A DNA stretch of 64,000 nt from Naematelia aurantialba (GCA_021527695.1 JAKFAO010000001.1:1116001-1180000); one strand, 5' to 3'; numbered from the stretch's first letter, positions 10,849 to 22,310 are shown. Notes: generated from the sequence alone by a model not told the origin. Program-made: numbers and translations.

Positions 10849-11267
10849 GTTATTCAGGGTTGATCGGTGTTTCAGGAACGAGGGGCTGCGAATTTCCGAC
10901 GATCGCTGCTGCATCCGAGGGCAGAGTGCAGCGAGTTTGTCGGACATGTCCTTCAGCTGAGCAGGTGTGCATATCAAGACGAGCTGGAGGGAGCTGGAGC
11001 TGGAGCAGGTGCTGAAGCAGCTGAAGCCAGAGCTGAGCGCGTCTCATGCTGGCGCTGCGCCAAGACTAGCCGCCTACAACCTCTGCCCTCGCACTCGCAG
11101 TCGTGCGACCAGCCACGTCGAGTCCAGACCGGCCCGACCAAGGCGCACCTCCAACGTATCGCCCAATCCCCCCGGACAGGACTCCAGACCGCAGACGCGA
11201 TCGCCACGTCATACCTGCCCGTCCAGTGTGATTACTCCGATTACTCATATCACGCGGATTACTCAGT

Positions 11268-11432
11268 TTACAGGTTACAGGTCACAGGTTACTCGGAAGA
11301 GTTACGCAGGTCACAGGTTACAGGTCAAAGGTTACAGGACACAGGTTACAGGTCAAAGGTTACAGGTCACAGGTTACAGGTCAAAGGTTACACAGGACAA
11401 AGGTCACAGGCTACGGTACAGGTCGCACTTGC
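11268..11432 (+). repeat. 7/14-bp minisatellite with units GGTTACA, GGTCACA and GGTCAAA
   Basis: At least fifteen heptamer units run in tandem with little interruption, often alternating as a 14-mer. Units differ by one or two bases, as expected for slippage plus point mutation. It is not a telomere repeat of known type. It makes several spurious Tyr/Gln-rich frames. Confidence 0.85.
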
Positions 11433-12221
11433 CGGTCCGGGCGAGAGACGGACCGTCCGATGGGCGGGGTACGTACTGCGCCGTATCTTATCTCCTTGGC
11501 GTCGCCGGCGTGGACATTTGTGGAGTCATGGTCTGCAGTGGCGGGGATGGTGATGACGCCATGAACTCATGAGATTGTCATATCATCAGATCGTCAGACG
11601 AGAGCGGTGAGACGAGACGACGACGGCGGGATAGACGGGAGATGATGGAACGAGACTGGCCAGACGAATGCACAGGTGACCGGACAAGCCGAGGACGCGC
11701 CGATCAGGCGAGACAATAAGTGAGATACCTCGTCAGGCGGCACTTTGCCCAACTGTTGCATCATCAAGCTTCACACACACCCCAGCGCCGCAGAGTTCAC
11801 TTTCAACGTGGAGCGTATAGTTAAGAAGTGCGAGGTGCGAGTACGAGTACGAATACGAGTACCAGCCGCGAGAACCTGCCGACTGCTGCGTGACTCCCCG
11901 GCGTCATGATGACCCCAAAGTCCGTTCAACGCTTCCCAGGCAGTCGGCACTCACGTTCCTACGTATATCAAATTCTGGAAATATCAACTCCAAGCTTACA
12001 CGAACCGCCTGGCAGTGCAAGCGTCGCAATGATATGTAATGCATACATCCCCAAAATGCCACCGACGCCACCGCTATCTCCAGGCATCGCGCTGAGCAGA
12101 ACTCACCCGCTGTCACTCGTCATGTCCTCCGACTGGCCCCGTGCCCCGCCTGTCCTTGCTGCAGCTTGGCCGTCACCACGGATGGCTCCAGCTTCGCGCT
12201 CGCTCCATTGACCTCGCAGTT

Positions 12222-12335
12222 GGCTGTCACCATAACAGCCCAACGCCTGTCACCATCATAGCCCGACACCTGTCACCATGATACTCCACACGCTTGTCGC
12301 CATAATAGCCCAACGCCTGTCACCATCATAGCCAG
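12222..12335 (+). repeat. about five copies of a 23-bp repeat (CTGTCACCATcATAGCCC type)
   Basis: The units begin near 12222, 12246, 12269, 12292 and 12315. All contain TGTC(A/G)CCAT followed by an AT-rich triplet and AGCCC or a close variant. They lie just downstream of the GT90 gene's stop codon, in its 3' flank. Confidence 0.75.
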
Positions 12336-12409
12336 CCCCGTGGCATCCTGATTGCACATGCTTGGCATCCAGTTGCTTGCATGCCTCCACCTGTTGCTCG
12401 CCACCTCAA

Positions 12410-15402
12410 TCACCCCTGGTAACTCGCGGCCTGCCTGTCATCCGACATGATCCGCCAATACTAATCCCGTCAGCGACCAGAGTACACCAGCGCTCACCTC
12501 TAAAAACAAAAGGAACATGTAGCTCTGCATGTCTTCCATTCTGCATTTATCAGCATCGTGGGACGCGGGAACGCGGCATAGCAGAGCGCAAATGCCCGAC
12601 TCACCGCCACCGCTCCTGGGTAAACTTCCACCCGTTCAGCGCAATCTCCTTTGCGAGATCATCGCGTCCCGCCACCGAGCCGTCCGGCGACCCGTTGAAG
12701 AAGGCCAAGATATCGCTGCGCCGTCAGCACGGCTCGAACGCTTCCCAGAGCGAACGGAATAGCCAAAGGGAAGAGCTGAATAGACGGTAAAGGGTAGGCA
12801 TAGAGGATAGATGGTAGAGGCTAGATATTAAGGACAGGGCAGATAACTAGGTTACAGATACGCACTACATGTCCGAGTAGTCGAGCTTGACCGGAACGTA
12901 GTGGTACCACGGGATCAGTATTTCCTTTGCCCGTCAGCTTGCGTCTGGCGCTCCAAACGCCATCCTGGCTCCTACTCACCTGGAACCACTCTGGCTATCG
13001 GTCATCAGCTACGCACACTCGGAACGGCATGATCTGAGAAGAGTGGGGGAGACATCGTGGAACAGACATGGGCAGACATCGTTGGGACAGACGTGGGCAG
13101 ACATCATTCTGTCAGGCGGATGAACTACTCACAAAAAGCGTGCTCTTCAGAACCACGTTGTTGCCAGCCAACAGGCGCCGGAACCGCGAACTCCATCCGT
13201 TCCCATCCACGTCGATCACGTATTTGTACCTTTGCAGAGTCAGCCCAGTACTTTGCTCTCACCGTCCGCGAGGCAGGAAAGATCCAAGAGAAAGACGACA
13301 AATCGACACACTTGGCCGCGTCCTCCTTCCTCACCCTGCCCATCCACTTGATCTCGCGATTCATGTCGTCGCAAGTCCCGTCCTCCTTGCTGCACTGTGT
13401 CCAGGATTAGCTGCCATGTCTAGTAAGTATGCAGGAGGGCATACCTGATGTGGTCCCCCGGTCAAGCCCGCATCGAACCACGCGTGATTCATCTCTCTGA
13501 TACTCAGCATCTCCGTCTCAAGTCCACCACCAGCGGCACTCTTGTCCAGTAGGATAGGCAGCTTGTCATCCGTATCGTTGTGCACCATGAAATGCAGTCG
13601 TTCGCGCTGCGCCTGCCGCCACGGTATCTTCGTCGAGTGCCAGACACCAGTGGCGGATCCACGCTGCCAGTACTTCAGCTCGACCGCACACCACAACCAT
13701 CACCCAGCACCCAGCACCGCTGGCAGGCAGCGTGTACGTACCCAGAATGCCTTACCAATAGGCTTCTCTTCCCAGGGCACAAAGTCAACACCCTCTGCTC
13801 CGGATTAGTTTCATCTCAGCGCCCGGGTATGAACCAAGCTGACCCCAGACACTGTCTAATGGAGCACCGATAAGATCAGAGTTTCGCGCAGTCTGCTGGT
13901 ATCAGCTCACATCATCAGACGAGGCTGTAAGTGACGCTGACCTTGCAAGTAACAATTATAGGCTCAATCTCCTTTGACGCTCGACTTTGGTCATTGATCA
14001 GCATGTTGTGCTGTTTCGCAATCATCGTCAGTATGATGATACAGGAAGCTGGAACACCCAGCTCACCAAACCCATCATGTCCGCGTTGTGGCAGACATCA
14101 ATTGAGCGATCAAAGTCGGCTATGAACGATTTCGGCGGGCCGTGGGATGTGCCATCTCCAGAGTCGAGATTAAGATCGTGGACGAGGTCGTTCAAGACCA
14201 TATCGGTGTTTTGACGACGTAGTGGACTCTCTTCTGGACATGTCCATTGCCTAAATCGCGCGTGAGCTTTCTCCCAACAGCCATGGTAGAACTGGCAGCT
14301 CACCAGCCATAGGTCCATCTCATCGCGTTTTCCGCTGCAACTAGCTGCGGCGGTGACCAGACTACGAGCAATCAGCGTTACCGATTGTAAAAATGGTGAG
14401 CTGGGTCGCTCAGAACACACGCTTCATCTGCCTTCCTAATGACTCGCTGCGTTCTCGGAAGCTGTCGTGCATGAGACATCTGGGCCCGTCATCGATCGAG
14501 AAGACAACCTCGAGCGGTGGGTTCTGGGTGAACATCGCTGGAGGCATCAAGGGTAGTATGGGGAGCAAGAGTGACAATGTGTTACTGCACGGTATCTGTA
14601 AGCTTGCCGATCTCTGACCAGCGCAGTGGGTGTCACTCACTTGGAGCGATACTTCCACGCCCCTCCTCCGCGAACCTTGATCATCCCCTTGCCGCGGGTA
14701 TGCCAATCTGATGGCTCCCAGTCTTGCTCGGCGGTACATGCTGTTCCCGGATCACCCTGGCCGTTGGGCACAAAAGTGAACGTGAACATGCCGGGCTTGT
14801 CGGTATATTTTGCCATGCGTTCGCGGAGCAGCTCCGCCGGGTGTGACAGGAAGGGAAGGATCGGGTCATGTGAGAAGGGATAGAGAGTTGCTAATGGTGG
14901 TGTTTTGGGTGCTGGTGTTTGCTGAGTGAACTCGTACCTACCGGCCTCGTTCAGCTCAAGCGGTCCAATGGAGTGTAGTGAAACGCCGAGTTTAGCGGAA
15001 GACGCACCATTTTTCAAAACCCCTGGGTGGCTTCATGCCATACCCCATCTCATAGTCCTGTACCACATCCTCCAAGGCCGTCACCTTTTCTATACGTGCT
15101 TCCATCTCGGCTGCGAGCGTCTTGCCTCGCTCGATGAGCAGCTCGATAGGGTGCTTCTCCTGGCCCGGCGCAACGGCGGTGTACCCCCGCTCGTCCACCT
15201 GAAGCTCATCGTCGTTCGAGGGATGGAGTATCGAGTCTTTGTAGTTCTGTATCCCGTGCTTTTTGGGTCGAGAGGTGGCTTGCCGCCGATGAGATTTGCG
15301 CGGCGGTGCAGCACGAGGGGGGGAGGATGAGAAGAGGTAGTGCAGAGCCACGAAGGAGAGGACGGCGAGGAGGATGAGCACGGGGCGGGAAATGCGCAGC
15401 AT
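12410..15402 (-). CDS. glycosyltransferase family 90 (CAP10-like), type II membrane protein
   Basis: Model: complement(join(12410..12460, 12498..12540, 12605..12715, 12869..12924, 12980..12994, 13133..13229, 13312..13394, 13445..13663, 13742..13794, 13844..13895, 13942..14010, 14067..14361, 14417..14584, 14641..14937, 15008..15402)), 667 residues in 15 exons, phases close. A short cytosolic start and one transmembrane helix ([19 protein letters not shown], residues 7-25) suggest a Golgi type II topology. CAP10 hallmarks follow in order: [156 protein letters not shown]90 enzymes include capsule and glycan xylosyltransferases of basidiomycete yeasts, but the donor and acceptor here are unknown. 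Exon 12980-12994 is only 15 nt. The MULE sits about 190 bp upstream of the start. Confidence 0.9.
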
Positions 15403-15588
15403 CTCTGCCGACTTGCTCTACAAGTAGCTATGCCTTGTTCAAGAGAGGAGGACGCGTCCAGCAGTGAGATTAGAATGACATTGGAATGGTTGTGTCGAGT
15501 GTCACCGATATGGGAAAAGTGATCCACGCATATAGCTAGCGAGCCTCACTCAGGGTTAGGATGCCACGTGTGAGAAGGTGCCTGGTTT
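15403..15588. other. 5' flank of the GT90 gene, split from distal sequence by the MULE
   Basis: Only 186 bp of original upstream sequence remain next to the GT90 start codon before the 11-bp target duplication of the transposon. The presumed continuation resumes at 25673. Confidence 0.6.
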
Positions 15589-15599
15589 CGAACAACATG

Positions 15600-15706
15600 C
15601 AAGAATTATTTTAACCCTCCTTTAAAATAAATCATCACCGACCAGGACCCACCTTGTGTATTTTTGCCAGTACTTTTGCATTTTTTTGACCGACCACTTG
15701 GCATAT
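15600..15706 (+). repeat. MULE left terminal inverted repeat, outer part
   Basis: It begins CAAGAATTATTTTAACCC and matches the reverse complement of 25554-25661 essentially base for base after the first dozen positions. It stops at the CATAT target site of the solo LTR and resumes at 16124. Confidence 0.9.
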
Positions 15707-16118
15707 TGTCACGATGCTCCGGTCTAACTTCGGCGACCTGGGACCGCTGCACAACGACTGGCTTGGAAGTGGACGAGTTCCGCGCGAACTCGTTGAGAGA
15801 ATGAGGAAAGCCTTGACTTGGGACTGGGACGTGGAGTTGGGGGACGTGGACTGAGACTTGGGCGATCTAGAAGAACTCAGATGAGTGGTTGTAGACCCGT
15901 CGAAGTTAGAGCGAGATCGTTGGGTCTTGGACTATGGGACTCAATCGAGGATCGCTGAGGAACCTCACTACAATCCGGTAAATTCTATATACTCTCGTCG
16001 AGACGAGTAGATACTCGCTCAACCTAGACGAGTTCCTCAAGCCCCACGTGACAGCCATGCCGCCATCCCGGTCGCGTGGATAGTCACGTGACGACTCGAC
16101 GACGTCTCCGTCATGACA
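15707..16118 (+). mobile_element. solo LTR of a retrotransposon (Ty3-like ends) nested in the MULE terminal repeat
   Basis: The 412-bp insert starts TGTCACGATG and ends GTCATGACA, so it has the TG...CA termini of an LTR with a short inverted repeat. It is flanked by a 5-bp duplication CATAT (15702-15706 and 16119-16123). Removing the insert and one CATAT copy restores an uninterrupted match to the right terminal repeat, which proves it is a later insertion. A TATA-like word (CTATATAC) lies near 15985, as expected for an LTR promoter. No internal retrotransposon genes are present, so this is the product of LTR-LTR recombination or an assembly-independent relic. The TGTCACG start is common in fungal Ty3/gypsy LTRs; that family assignment is inference. 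Confidence 0.85.
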
Positions 16119-16149
16119 CATATTCCCTCACTTTCATGAGATCTCGATT
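16119..16149 (+). repeat. MULE left terminal inverted repeat, inner part
   Basis: From CATATTCCCTCACTTTC to CTCGATT this segment matches the reverse complement of 25530-25560 exactly and completes the left terminal repeat beyond the solo LTR. Confidence 0.9.
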
Positions 16150-16412
16150 TCATCCCTCGAATCCGATGTATAAAGCACGAATCTATCGTTCAAAGACGTA
16201 GCATATCAATTCGAGTTGGATACCATTGCTGCACGCGCCCGAATCTGTTTTTTCTCACGATTCAAACAGACACTGATCTTAGGTCCTTTCTCTCAACATC
16301 CATATTCTATTTTATACGCAGTTACTACTTGATGTCATGGTGCTGCAGGTATCTGACTCTGGGTCTTGTCCAGCTGCTCACCACATCACACTCCTTCTAA
16401 CTGTATCGCATC
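16150..16412. promoter_or_regulatory. probable promoter/5' UTR of the MULE transposase gene
   Basis: 263 bp lie between the inner end of the left terminal repeat and the start codon. A TATA-like word TATAAAG sits near 16169, and a long CT-rich leader runs from 16240 to 16400. Assignment as a promoter is from position and composition only. Confidence 0.4.
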
Positions 16413-19400
16413 ATGGCCATCAAAGACCATTCGAAGATAATTGGCTCTTTGCCAAGAGGGACCCTGCTCAAGGCTGTCACTCCTCGAAAGCGGCGAGGAC
16501 GACCACGCAAACACTTCCAAGTGCTTTCCCCACCTGTGGCTTCAACTTCTGTCATGCTTCATGACTTAGCAGAGCCAGAACAGGCTGAATTAAGGGCACT
16601 TGATGCTATCCCGAATCCAGTTTCTGAATCAGACTCTTCGGTGTCGACCTACAGCGTTCATGAAAGTGCCAATCGATTCTCCGAATCGTCGGTCATTGCC
16701 CCCTCAACAGCGTCATTTACCGTAGGACAACACGCCAAAACAGCTTCGGAAATCTCACTGCCTTTCACTCAAATTCGAAATCAGCCGACCTATTCCAGTT
16801 CCAGGTTTCGGGACCCTTCAGTATCTGAAATCGAACAAGCAATTGTCCCCGAGCCCGACTACGGCAGCTTGAGGCACTCTCCACGTCGCCTGACACCTCT
16901 ACCTCGAAGTGCTCACTCCCCAAGCTCAGTAAATACACGGTCAGGTAGCAATAATCATTCCGCTCCATCGCATCATCGAATTGCAGCCAGAAGAGAGCGA
17001 AATATCATCGAAACTTCGGTATGCAGCCGTAAGAAATTGCCAAAGAGTGCCATTTCTGTCATTGAGAGGCGCACTATCCACCCTGCACGTCTTCCCTCAG
17101 TTCGGATCACAAAAGGCTTTCTTCATGCAAGACCTCTCTCGCAGCATCCATCACTATCTTTCGAACAGACAGAGATACCACAGGATGAATTTCCGGCATT
17201 CATTGATAAAATGGTATGTTGTTAAAGATTGTGGCAGACCTTCTGATGCTCTACAGCCACAACAATGGACATTCGATCATCACACAGCCGCACCAGATGT
17301 TCGAATCGAATTTCTTGATCCACCTGGTCCCCGACCGGCGGATCTCCGAGCTCGACGCTGCAATTTCCATTTTGAAGGAAGTGAAGCAGCATCTAGATCA
17401 GAGCGGATCTTATGGAGGTCCGTGTATAGTTGTGCTGGGGCATGCGAGCAAATTCGAAGTCGAGCCATGCTTCATATTCCGGAAACCTTTGAGGAGGAAG
17501 TACAACTAGCGGCGGATCTACTTCGAAAAGACTGCTCATCGAATTCAGACGAGGGATCCATGGCAGCAAACGCAGGACCAATTCGAGACAGGTTTTCATG
17601 TACAGCCAAGCTGATTGTAAGCATATTCATTCTTGGCAGTGTGCTGCGGAACTGATTGGGTCTAGCTTCAGGTCAGCATTGCTCAAACCTTCACAAAGAC
17701 ATGCACGATCTTCGAAACGTCAGGCCATCAGCATTGTCCGGACATGGAGCTCCTCGATGTTTCCCCATTTGTGCGCAGGATTCTGTGCGACATGGCATCT
17801 GTTTTCTCTTCGACACCCGGGCAATTGAAGAGGCGTGAGTTCAGAATGGATTCGAGCTCCCATCACCACTTCGAAACTGATTTGATTCCTGCGTAGAATG
17901 GGAGGAGATAGCTAAGGAACATCCATATGCTCGTTTCATTCGATTGCAGTGTCCATGGAGACAGCCAAAAGACAAAGATTTCCGGTCGGCGATTTTAGCT
18001 GCCTCACGGAAGAAACGCCTGGATCGTGATCCTCTGGCAGCGATTGAGATCTTATCTAAACGTTCTCCCGAGGCATTCTTGCAGTACGTCTTTGCTTTTG
18101 TGTCTTCATATGAAATGATTCTGATACAGTGAACTCAAACAGTGTCCATTATCCGTGTCTGTCAGATTTGAACTCTGAATTCAAGCCTGGAGACCGATTT
18201 GAATGCATCATTGGACCAAAATCTGGTCTAAAAAATGCTCTGCTTCATGCAGTGGAACGGGGGATGTATATGGACTCCTCCTGGCGCAACAAGAATGCTT
18301 TTCGATGTCCCATGACCATTCTAAGCACTATCAATGAATTCCACCGCATGATTCCTAGTAGGTTTAATTCCTCTTGCCTGAGCACCAATAGAGCTCATGG
18401 TGCAGTCGCTGTAATGGTATCAAATACTGCTACTGAACAAATATATACTTTATTCCTGCAAACGATCCTGAAGAGCGTAAATCAGCTGGCTTCGAAGTTA
18501 GTTGACGAATATTCGAATCGAGACGACGGCACGGACAAGGAAACACAAGAATTACTATATCTTCGAGCACTGGCTGTAGCCGGAGACGACGGTGAAGGCT
18601 TTTGCCCTGCATTTATGATGATCGATCGCAGCGCCGCAGAGCGCAATGCAATACGGACCGTCTTTCCAGGTTTACCGATTCGAGTATGCCAATTTCATTT
18701 CATGCAGGCCTGCAAATCCAACGGGCAAACGGCTTTCCCTCGAGACAGACAAGGCGCAACTCAACTCAACATGTACATGAAAGCGCTTCGAAAGGCTCAA
18801 CGATGCCCAATAGAGGCCGAGTGGCCTAAATATTTCAAGGCTTTGGGGGCGGATGTGAATGCGATCGCGAGGGACGATGGAGCGGCTTGGCAAAAAATTG
18901 GCACTTACCTCTCGAAGTATTGGTTCGACGACAGCTGGCGCCCATATTGTGTCGATTATGGTATTCCACCACACTACAACAGGGATGGCCCCTGGTCGAC
19001 TAACAATTATGCGGAAGTGGCGTTCCGAGTATTTGACCGGACATTTTTGTCTTGTCGCGTCAACAAACGGTAAGTAGAGACGATATTCTGGTCATATTCT
19101 GCAGGCTGACGATTCGAAAGCATGGATCGCTTGATTCAAATTATTCTGATGGAATACTTTCCTTATTATGAGCTTTTCGAGCATAAAGAAGCGCGACCCG
19201 ATCCGAATTTGGTGAATGCCATCACCACAGGCCTAAAAATGTGGCAACAAGATCTCATCGATCCCACCACACATATTGGGCTTGCGTACCAGTTGGGCGC
19301 TCTCCAGATGGCCTTTCGAGTGGATCCAGTCATTAATCGGGCAATTGCAGGTGATTCAGCAGTCACACAATTTTGCGGCACGCTCGAATCGAATGGACGA

Positions 19401-22310
19401 GAAACTTGCACATGTGTGCAGTTCCAGCAAACTGGAAAACGCTGTCCTCACCTCTGGGCCATGGTTGTCTACCGAATTGCCGGCAACGTCAATTCATACG
19501 AAGAAGAAACTGCTTACATTTCTGGCAAGATACTTCGCGGACAATTTCGAGACTCGAATCGATTTGAAGAGGCCTCCCCACATGTCCACAACTATAATGA
19601 CGACACTGTCAACATTCGAGATGATATTGGAGATGTCACTGAGTTTTGGAAGAGCCCTGTTGTCGATTGGAAACTTGGGGATCAGCCGGATGGGGATGTG
19701 GCAGCGGTTTCAAGCAGATTCATGGGAATAGACAAGGCAAGCTCCGAAGATGAGCACTTTCGACATGCGACATCCCCCATCTCTAGACGCCATACTGGCA
19801 ACAGGAGTTCGCTACACCTAGAGACTGGAGAAGATCTCTGGGCCAAACATATAGAAATCGAAACCTCTCCAGCTGTGAAGATCCACTCGCCACCAACTGG
19901 TCGACCCCGAAAAATTGTCCCCCTGCAATTGGGTAGAAAAGGTCAGCGGAGCTCTCTTGCCATCAAAATCCAGGAGCAATCAGCACCGAAACGACCATTG
20001 GGTGCTCGAAATCACGATAACATCAGTCATATTCTAACAGTCTTTCACCTATTGAGCAGAGAATCACTTGTCTCGGCTGGTCTCAGCTCAATCGAATCCA
20101 TGTCTTGTGGGCGGAATTCGCGTGTATTACATACATGGCGAGCCTTTCATGCGAGATCAAGTGGAACGGGAGTCATTGACATTCCGAATTTAAGACTAGC
20201 CTTGGAAGGTACTTGTTAACTCCTAGCCTTTCGACCATGTGCTGACCACGATGTAGATGAGCTCCACTTAGATGGCTGTGACAGTCCAGGCATCTTCTTT
20301 GAGAGAATGATGGTTCTGGTCAGCAGGGGAGACCATGGTGACTTAGCTCGAAGCTTCTTCAACTTGCGAGCGATCACTGTCGATAGATGTCCCAACTGCA
20401 ACTCAATTCGCCAGGAAGCCAAAGAACGATATTCGATACAACTCCAGGGCTCAGAGTTTTTGAAGAAGAAGGCCTTTGGTCATACAGCATCTCTGAGAGA
20501 ACTTCTCTCAGATTTCCTCACATTCAGCCGGCAGCGAACATGCGCTACCTGTCATAAAACGGGAGAATTCAAGCATACTGTGGACTTCGAATCTAATCCT
20601 TCAATTCTATTCCTCCAAGTCACCTGGAACAGTAGTCAGCTCCACTCATTCGAAGAGTTCCTTCTGATCGATTCGAACATCGACATACCTGTAAGGACTG
20701 ATATTTTGCTCAGGCAAGTTGTTCAGTATCGGATTGGCGGGATTATATGCCAGCAAGTCAACCACAAGCATCCTCCGCATTACACCGTTTTCCTTCGCAA
20801 GGACGAGGCATGGTTTGAGATTGATGACGAGCAAGTTCATCGAATCCATCTGCTTTCGAATGCATTTGAGGCCGGCCGAATGCCAGTGGCCTTTTGGTAC
20901 GTGCGTTTGGACATTTCGGACGTGTCGCTGGGTAAAGAACCAGTTGTGCCAATTGGCAGAAAGAGAAGTAAGCCGACCTGTCTTAGAATGTCAAAGCTGA
21001 TAGCTGGAAAGATCTTCAAGACAGGCAATCAGCTCAACATGACATTGGGAAGAGACATAAAGCAGTCAATCATCGATTCGAATCGAAAGTTTCCTCACAA
21101 TTCGACTCTAAAATTGCAGAGCCACCATCCAAAGCAAGGAGTCGACCATCCGAACCTAAACATGTACTGGACGATTCAGTCGTCCCAGAGCTGCTTGAGC
21201 CAAATGTAATACTTCGATTCAAATCTATCAAATTTTCGCAGGCAAAGTCGATTGTCCCCATGGTCACCACTCGAGCACTCGAATCCCCAAGGGCATACAA
21301 TCAAGCATCACTTCACAAAATTCTGGCACACCTTGAAGCATCTCGCGAACACCTGCTCAGATACGATGACTACGAAGGCCAGTACAATCTTGTCGTCATC
21401 TTTGGTCAAAGAATGGGTCTCCCATTAAAAACACTTCAAGCGGGTTTCAGTGTGACTGATTGGTGGGCTGACGACTGGATGGAGGCCCTTGTGACAGTCG
21501 GCATGAGTCTGGTCAGGAGACGTGCTGCATTAGGACACCCCATTGGCGAAGCTTTCGAAGATTTGACAACTGCTCGGAGAGAAACCAGCCTGGGAAGATG
21601 GTGTGTGAAGGACCATCCGGAAAACCCGTCTTTGTATGTTTCTGCAGGAGGGTCAATCCCCTCCGAATGGTTGTTTGGCAAGTCTTCGGCTTGGCTACAG
21701 CGCACAACGCTTGCATTTGTAAACGAAAATGCTCATTGGTCTCTCATGGCTGTCTTCGGCCCAGAAAAGATTGTCGTGCGTTATGACAGCATGAGTGGCA
21801 AATGTGACTCGAAAAAATTGGAGCAGGTGAGAGATGCTCCAGAAAGGATTAATTGCTAATGAATGTTCCATCAGAGCATCCCTGCCATCTTCAGGACAAG
21901 ATTCGAGTATGAGATCAAGCAGAATGCAGTCGACAGAGCACTTTTGGAGGATTGGGTTTTTGCTCCGAATTCCCCAGTGAGTGGCGAATTGGCCTTGCTA
22001 ACCGGATCAGAAAATGATGGAACTCCTGGATTGGCCTCAACAGGAAGATGGACACAGTTGTGGACCCCTCACAGTGGCGTCGGCTCTCCTGCTCAGCCAA
22101 AATATCATGCCCACCAGAGATGCGCTTGGTATGTCAGGGAGAACTTTCAACACACGGCGCGCGGAGAGCTTGAGGCAGTCTTTGATTCAGCTCTTTATGT
22201 CCAGCTGGGTCTTGCAACCGGTCTCGAATTCGGTCTGGGGATCATCACAGATAAGTAGAGTCGTTAGACAGTACGCGGTAGATATAGAGAAGACTACTGC
22301 ATCTGCTTGA
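16413..22310 (+). CDS. MULE transposase fused to USP-like and Ulp1-like protease domains
   Basis: Model: join(16413..17213, 17257..17616, 17666..17834, 17897..18083, 18143..19069, 19121..20208, 20257..20967, 21066..21826, 21875..21976, 22011..22310), 1,801 residues, every phase closing. An AT-hook (PRKRRGRPRK) lies at 25-33. A finger follows with C382, C400, H408 and H410, like the N-terminal fingers of MULE/FAR1 proteins. The MULE DDE core comes next: D550 (GMYMDSSWRNKN), D667 (MMIDRSAAERN, then CQFHF) and E797 (STNNYAEVAF). The SWIM finger has C911, C913, C923 and H925. Around 1105-1385 is a USP-like region: ARNHDNISHILTVF where a Cys box should be (Ser at 1117), two CxxC pairs, and a His box HYTVFLRKDEAWFEIDD (H1352). 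Around 1520-1760 is an Ulp1/C48 peptidase with H1638, D1655, Q1713 and C1719 (EDGHSCGPLT). Cutting and joining DNA is the expected transposase role; the protease roles are inference. The intron at 20968-21065 is the least certain. If it were read differently, the gene could be two. Confidence 0.75.

Larger units (their letters stand above)
9785..12409. other. 2.6-kb repeat-rich region without a confident gene
   Basis: This is the longest gene-poor stretch outside the transposon. It contains a G-run tract, a minisatellite and a 23-bp repeat, listed separately. A minus-strand fragment at about 10857-10977 (PAQLKDMSDKLAALCPRMQQRSSEIRSPSFLKHRSTLNN) reads like a real helical peptide, but I could not join it to a start codon or further exons. 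The frames at 11904-12211 show splice-like signals but no family match. It is best left unannotated. Confidence 0.5.

Noticed and set aside
11268..11432. subtelomeric or telomere-type repeat
   Set aside because: Units do not match fungal telomere repeats and the array is internal, flanked by single-copy genes.
14252..14304. intron GTGAGC...TTTAG in the GT90 gene
   Set aside because: Splicing it shifts the frame; the unspliced reading carries the conserved [21 protein letters not shown] block.
17216..17509. alternative frame (MLLKIVADLLMLYSHNNGHS...) as the second exon of the transposase
   Set aside because: It hits a stop, cannot be spliced in phase to exon 3, and the other frame leads directly into the C2H2 finger.
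18361..18394. possible 34-nt intron GTAGGT...AATAG within the DDE core
   Set aside because: Removing it breaks the reading frame; the uninterrupted frame continues to the second Asp.
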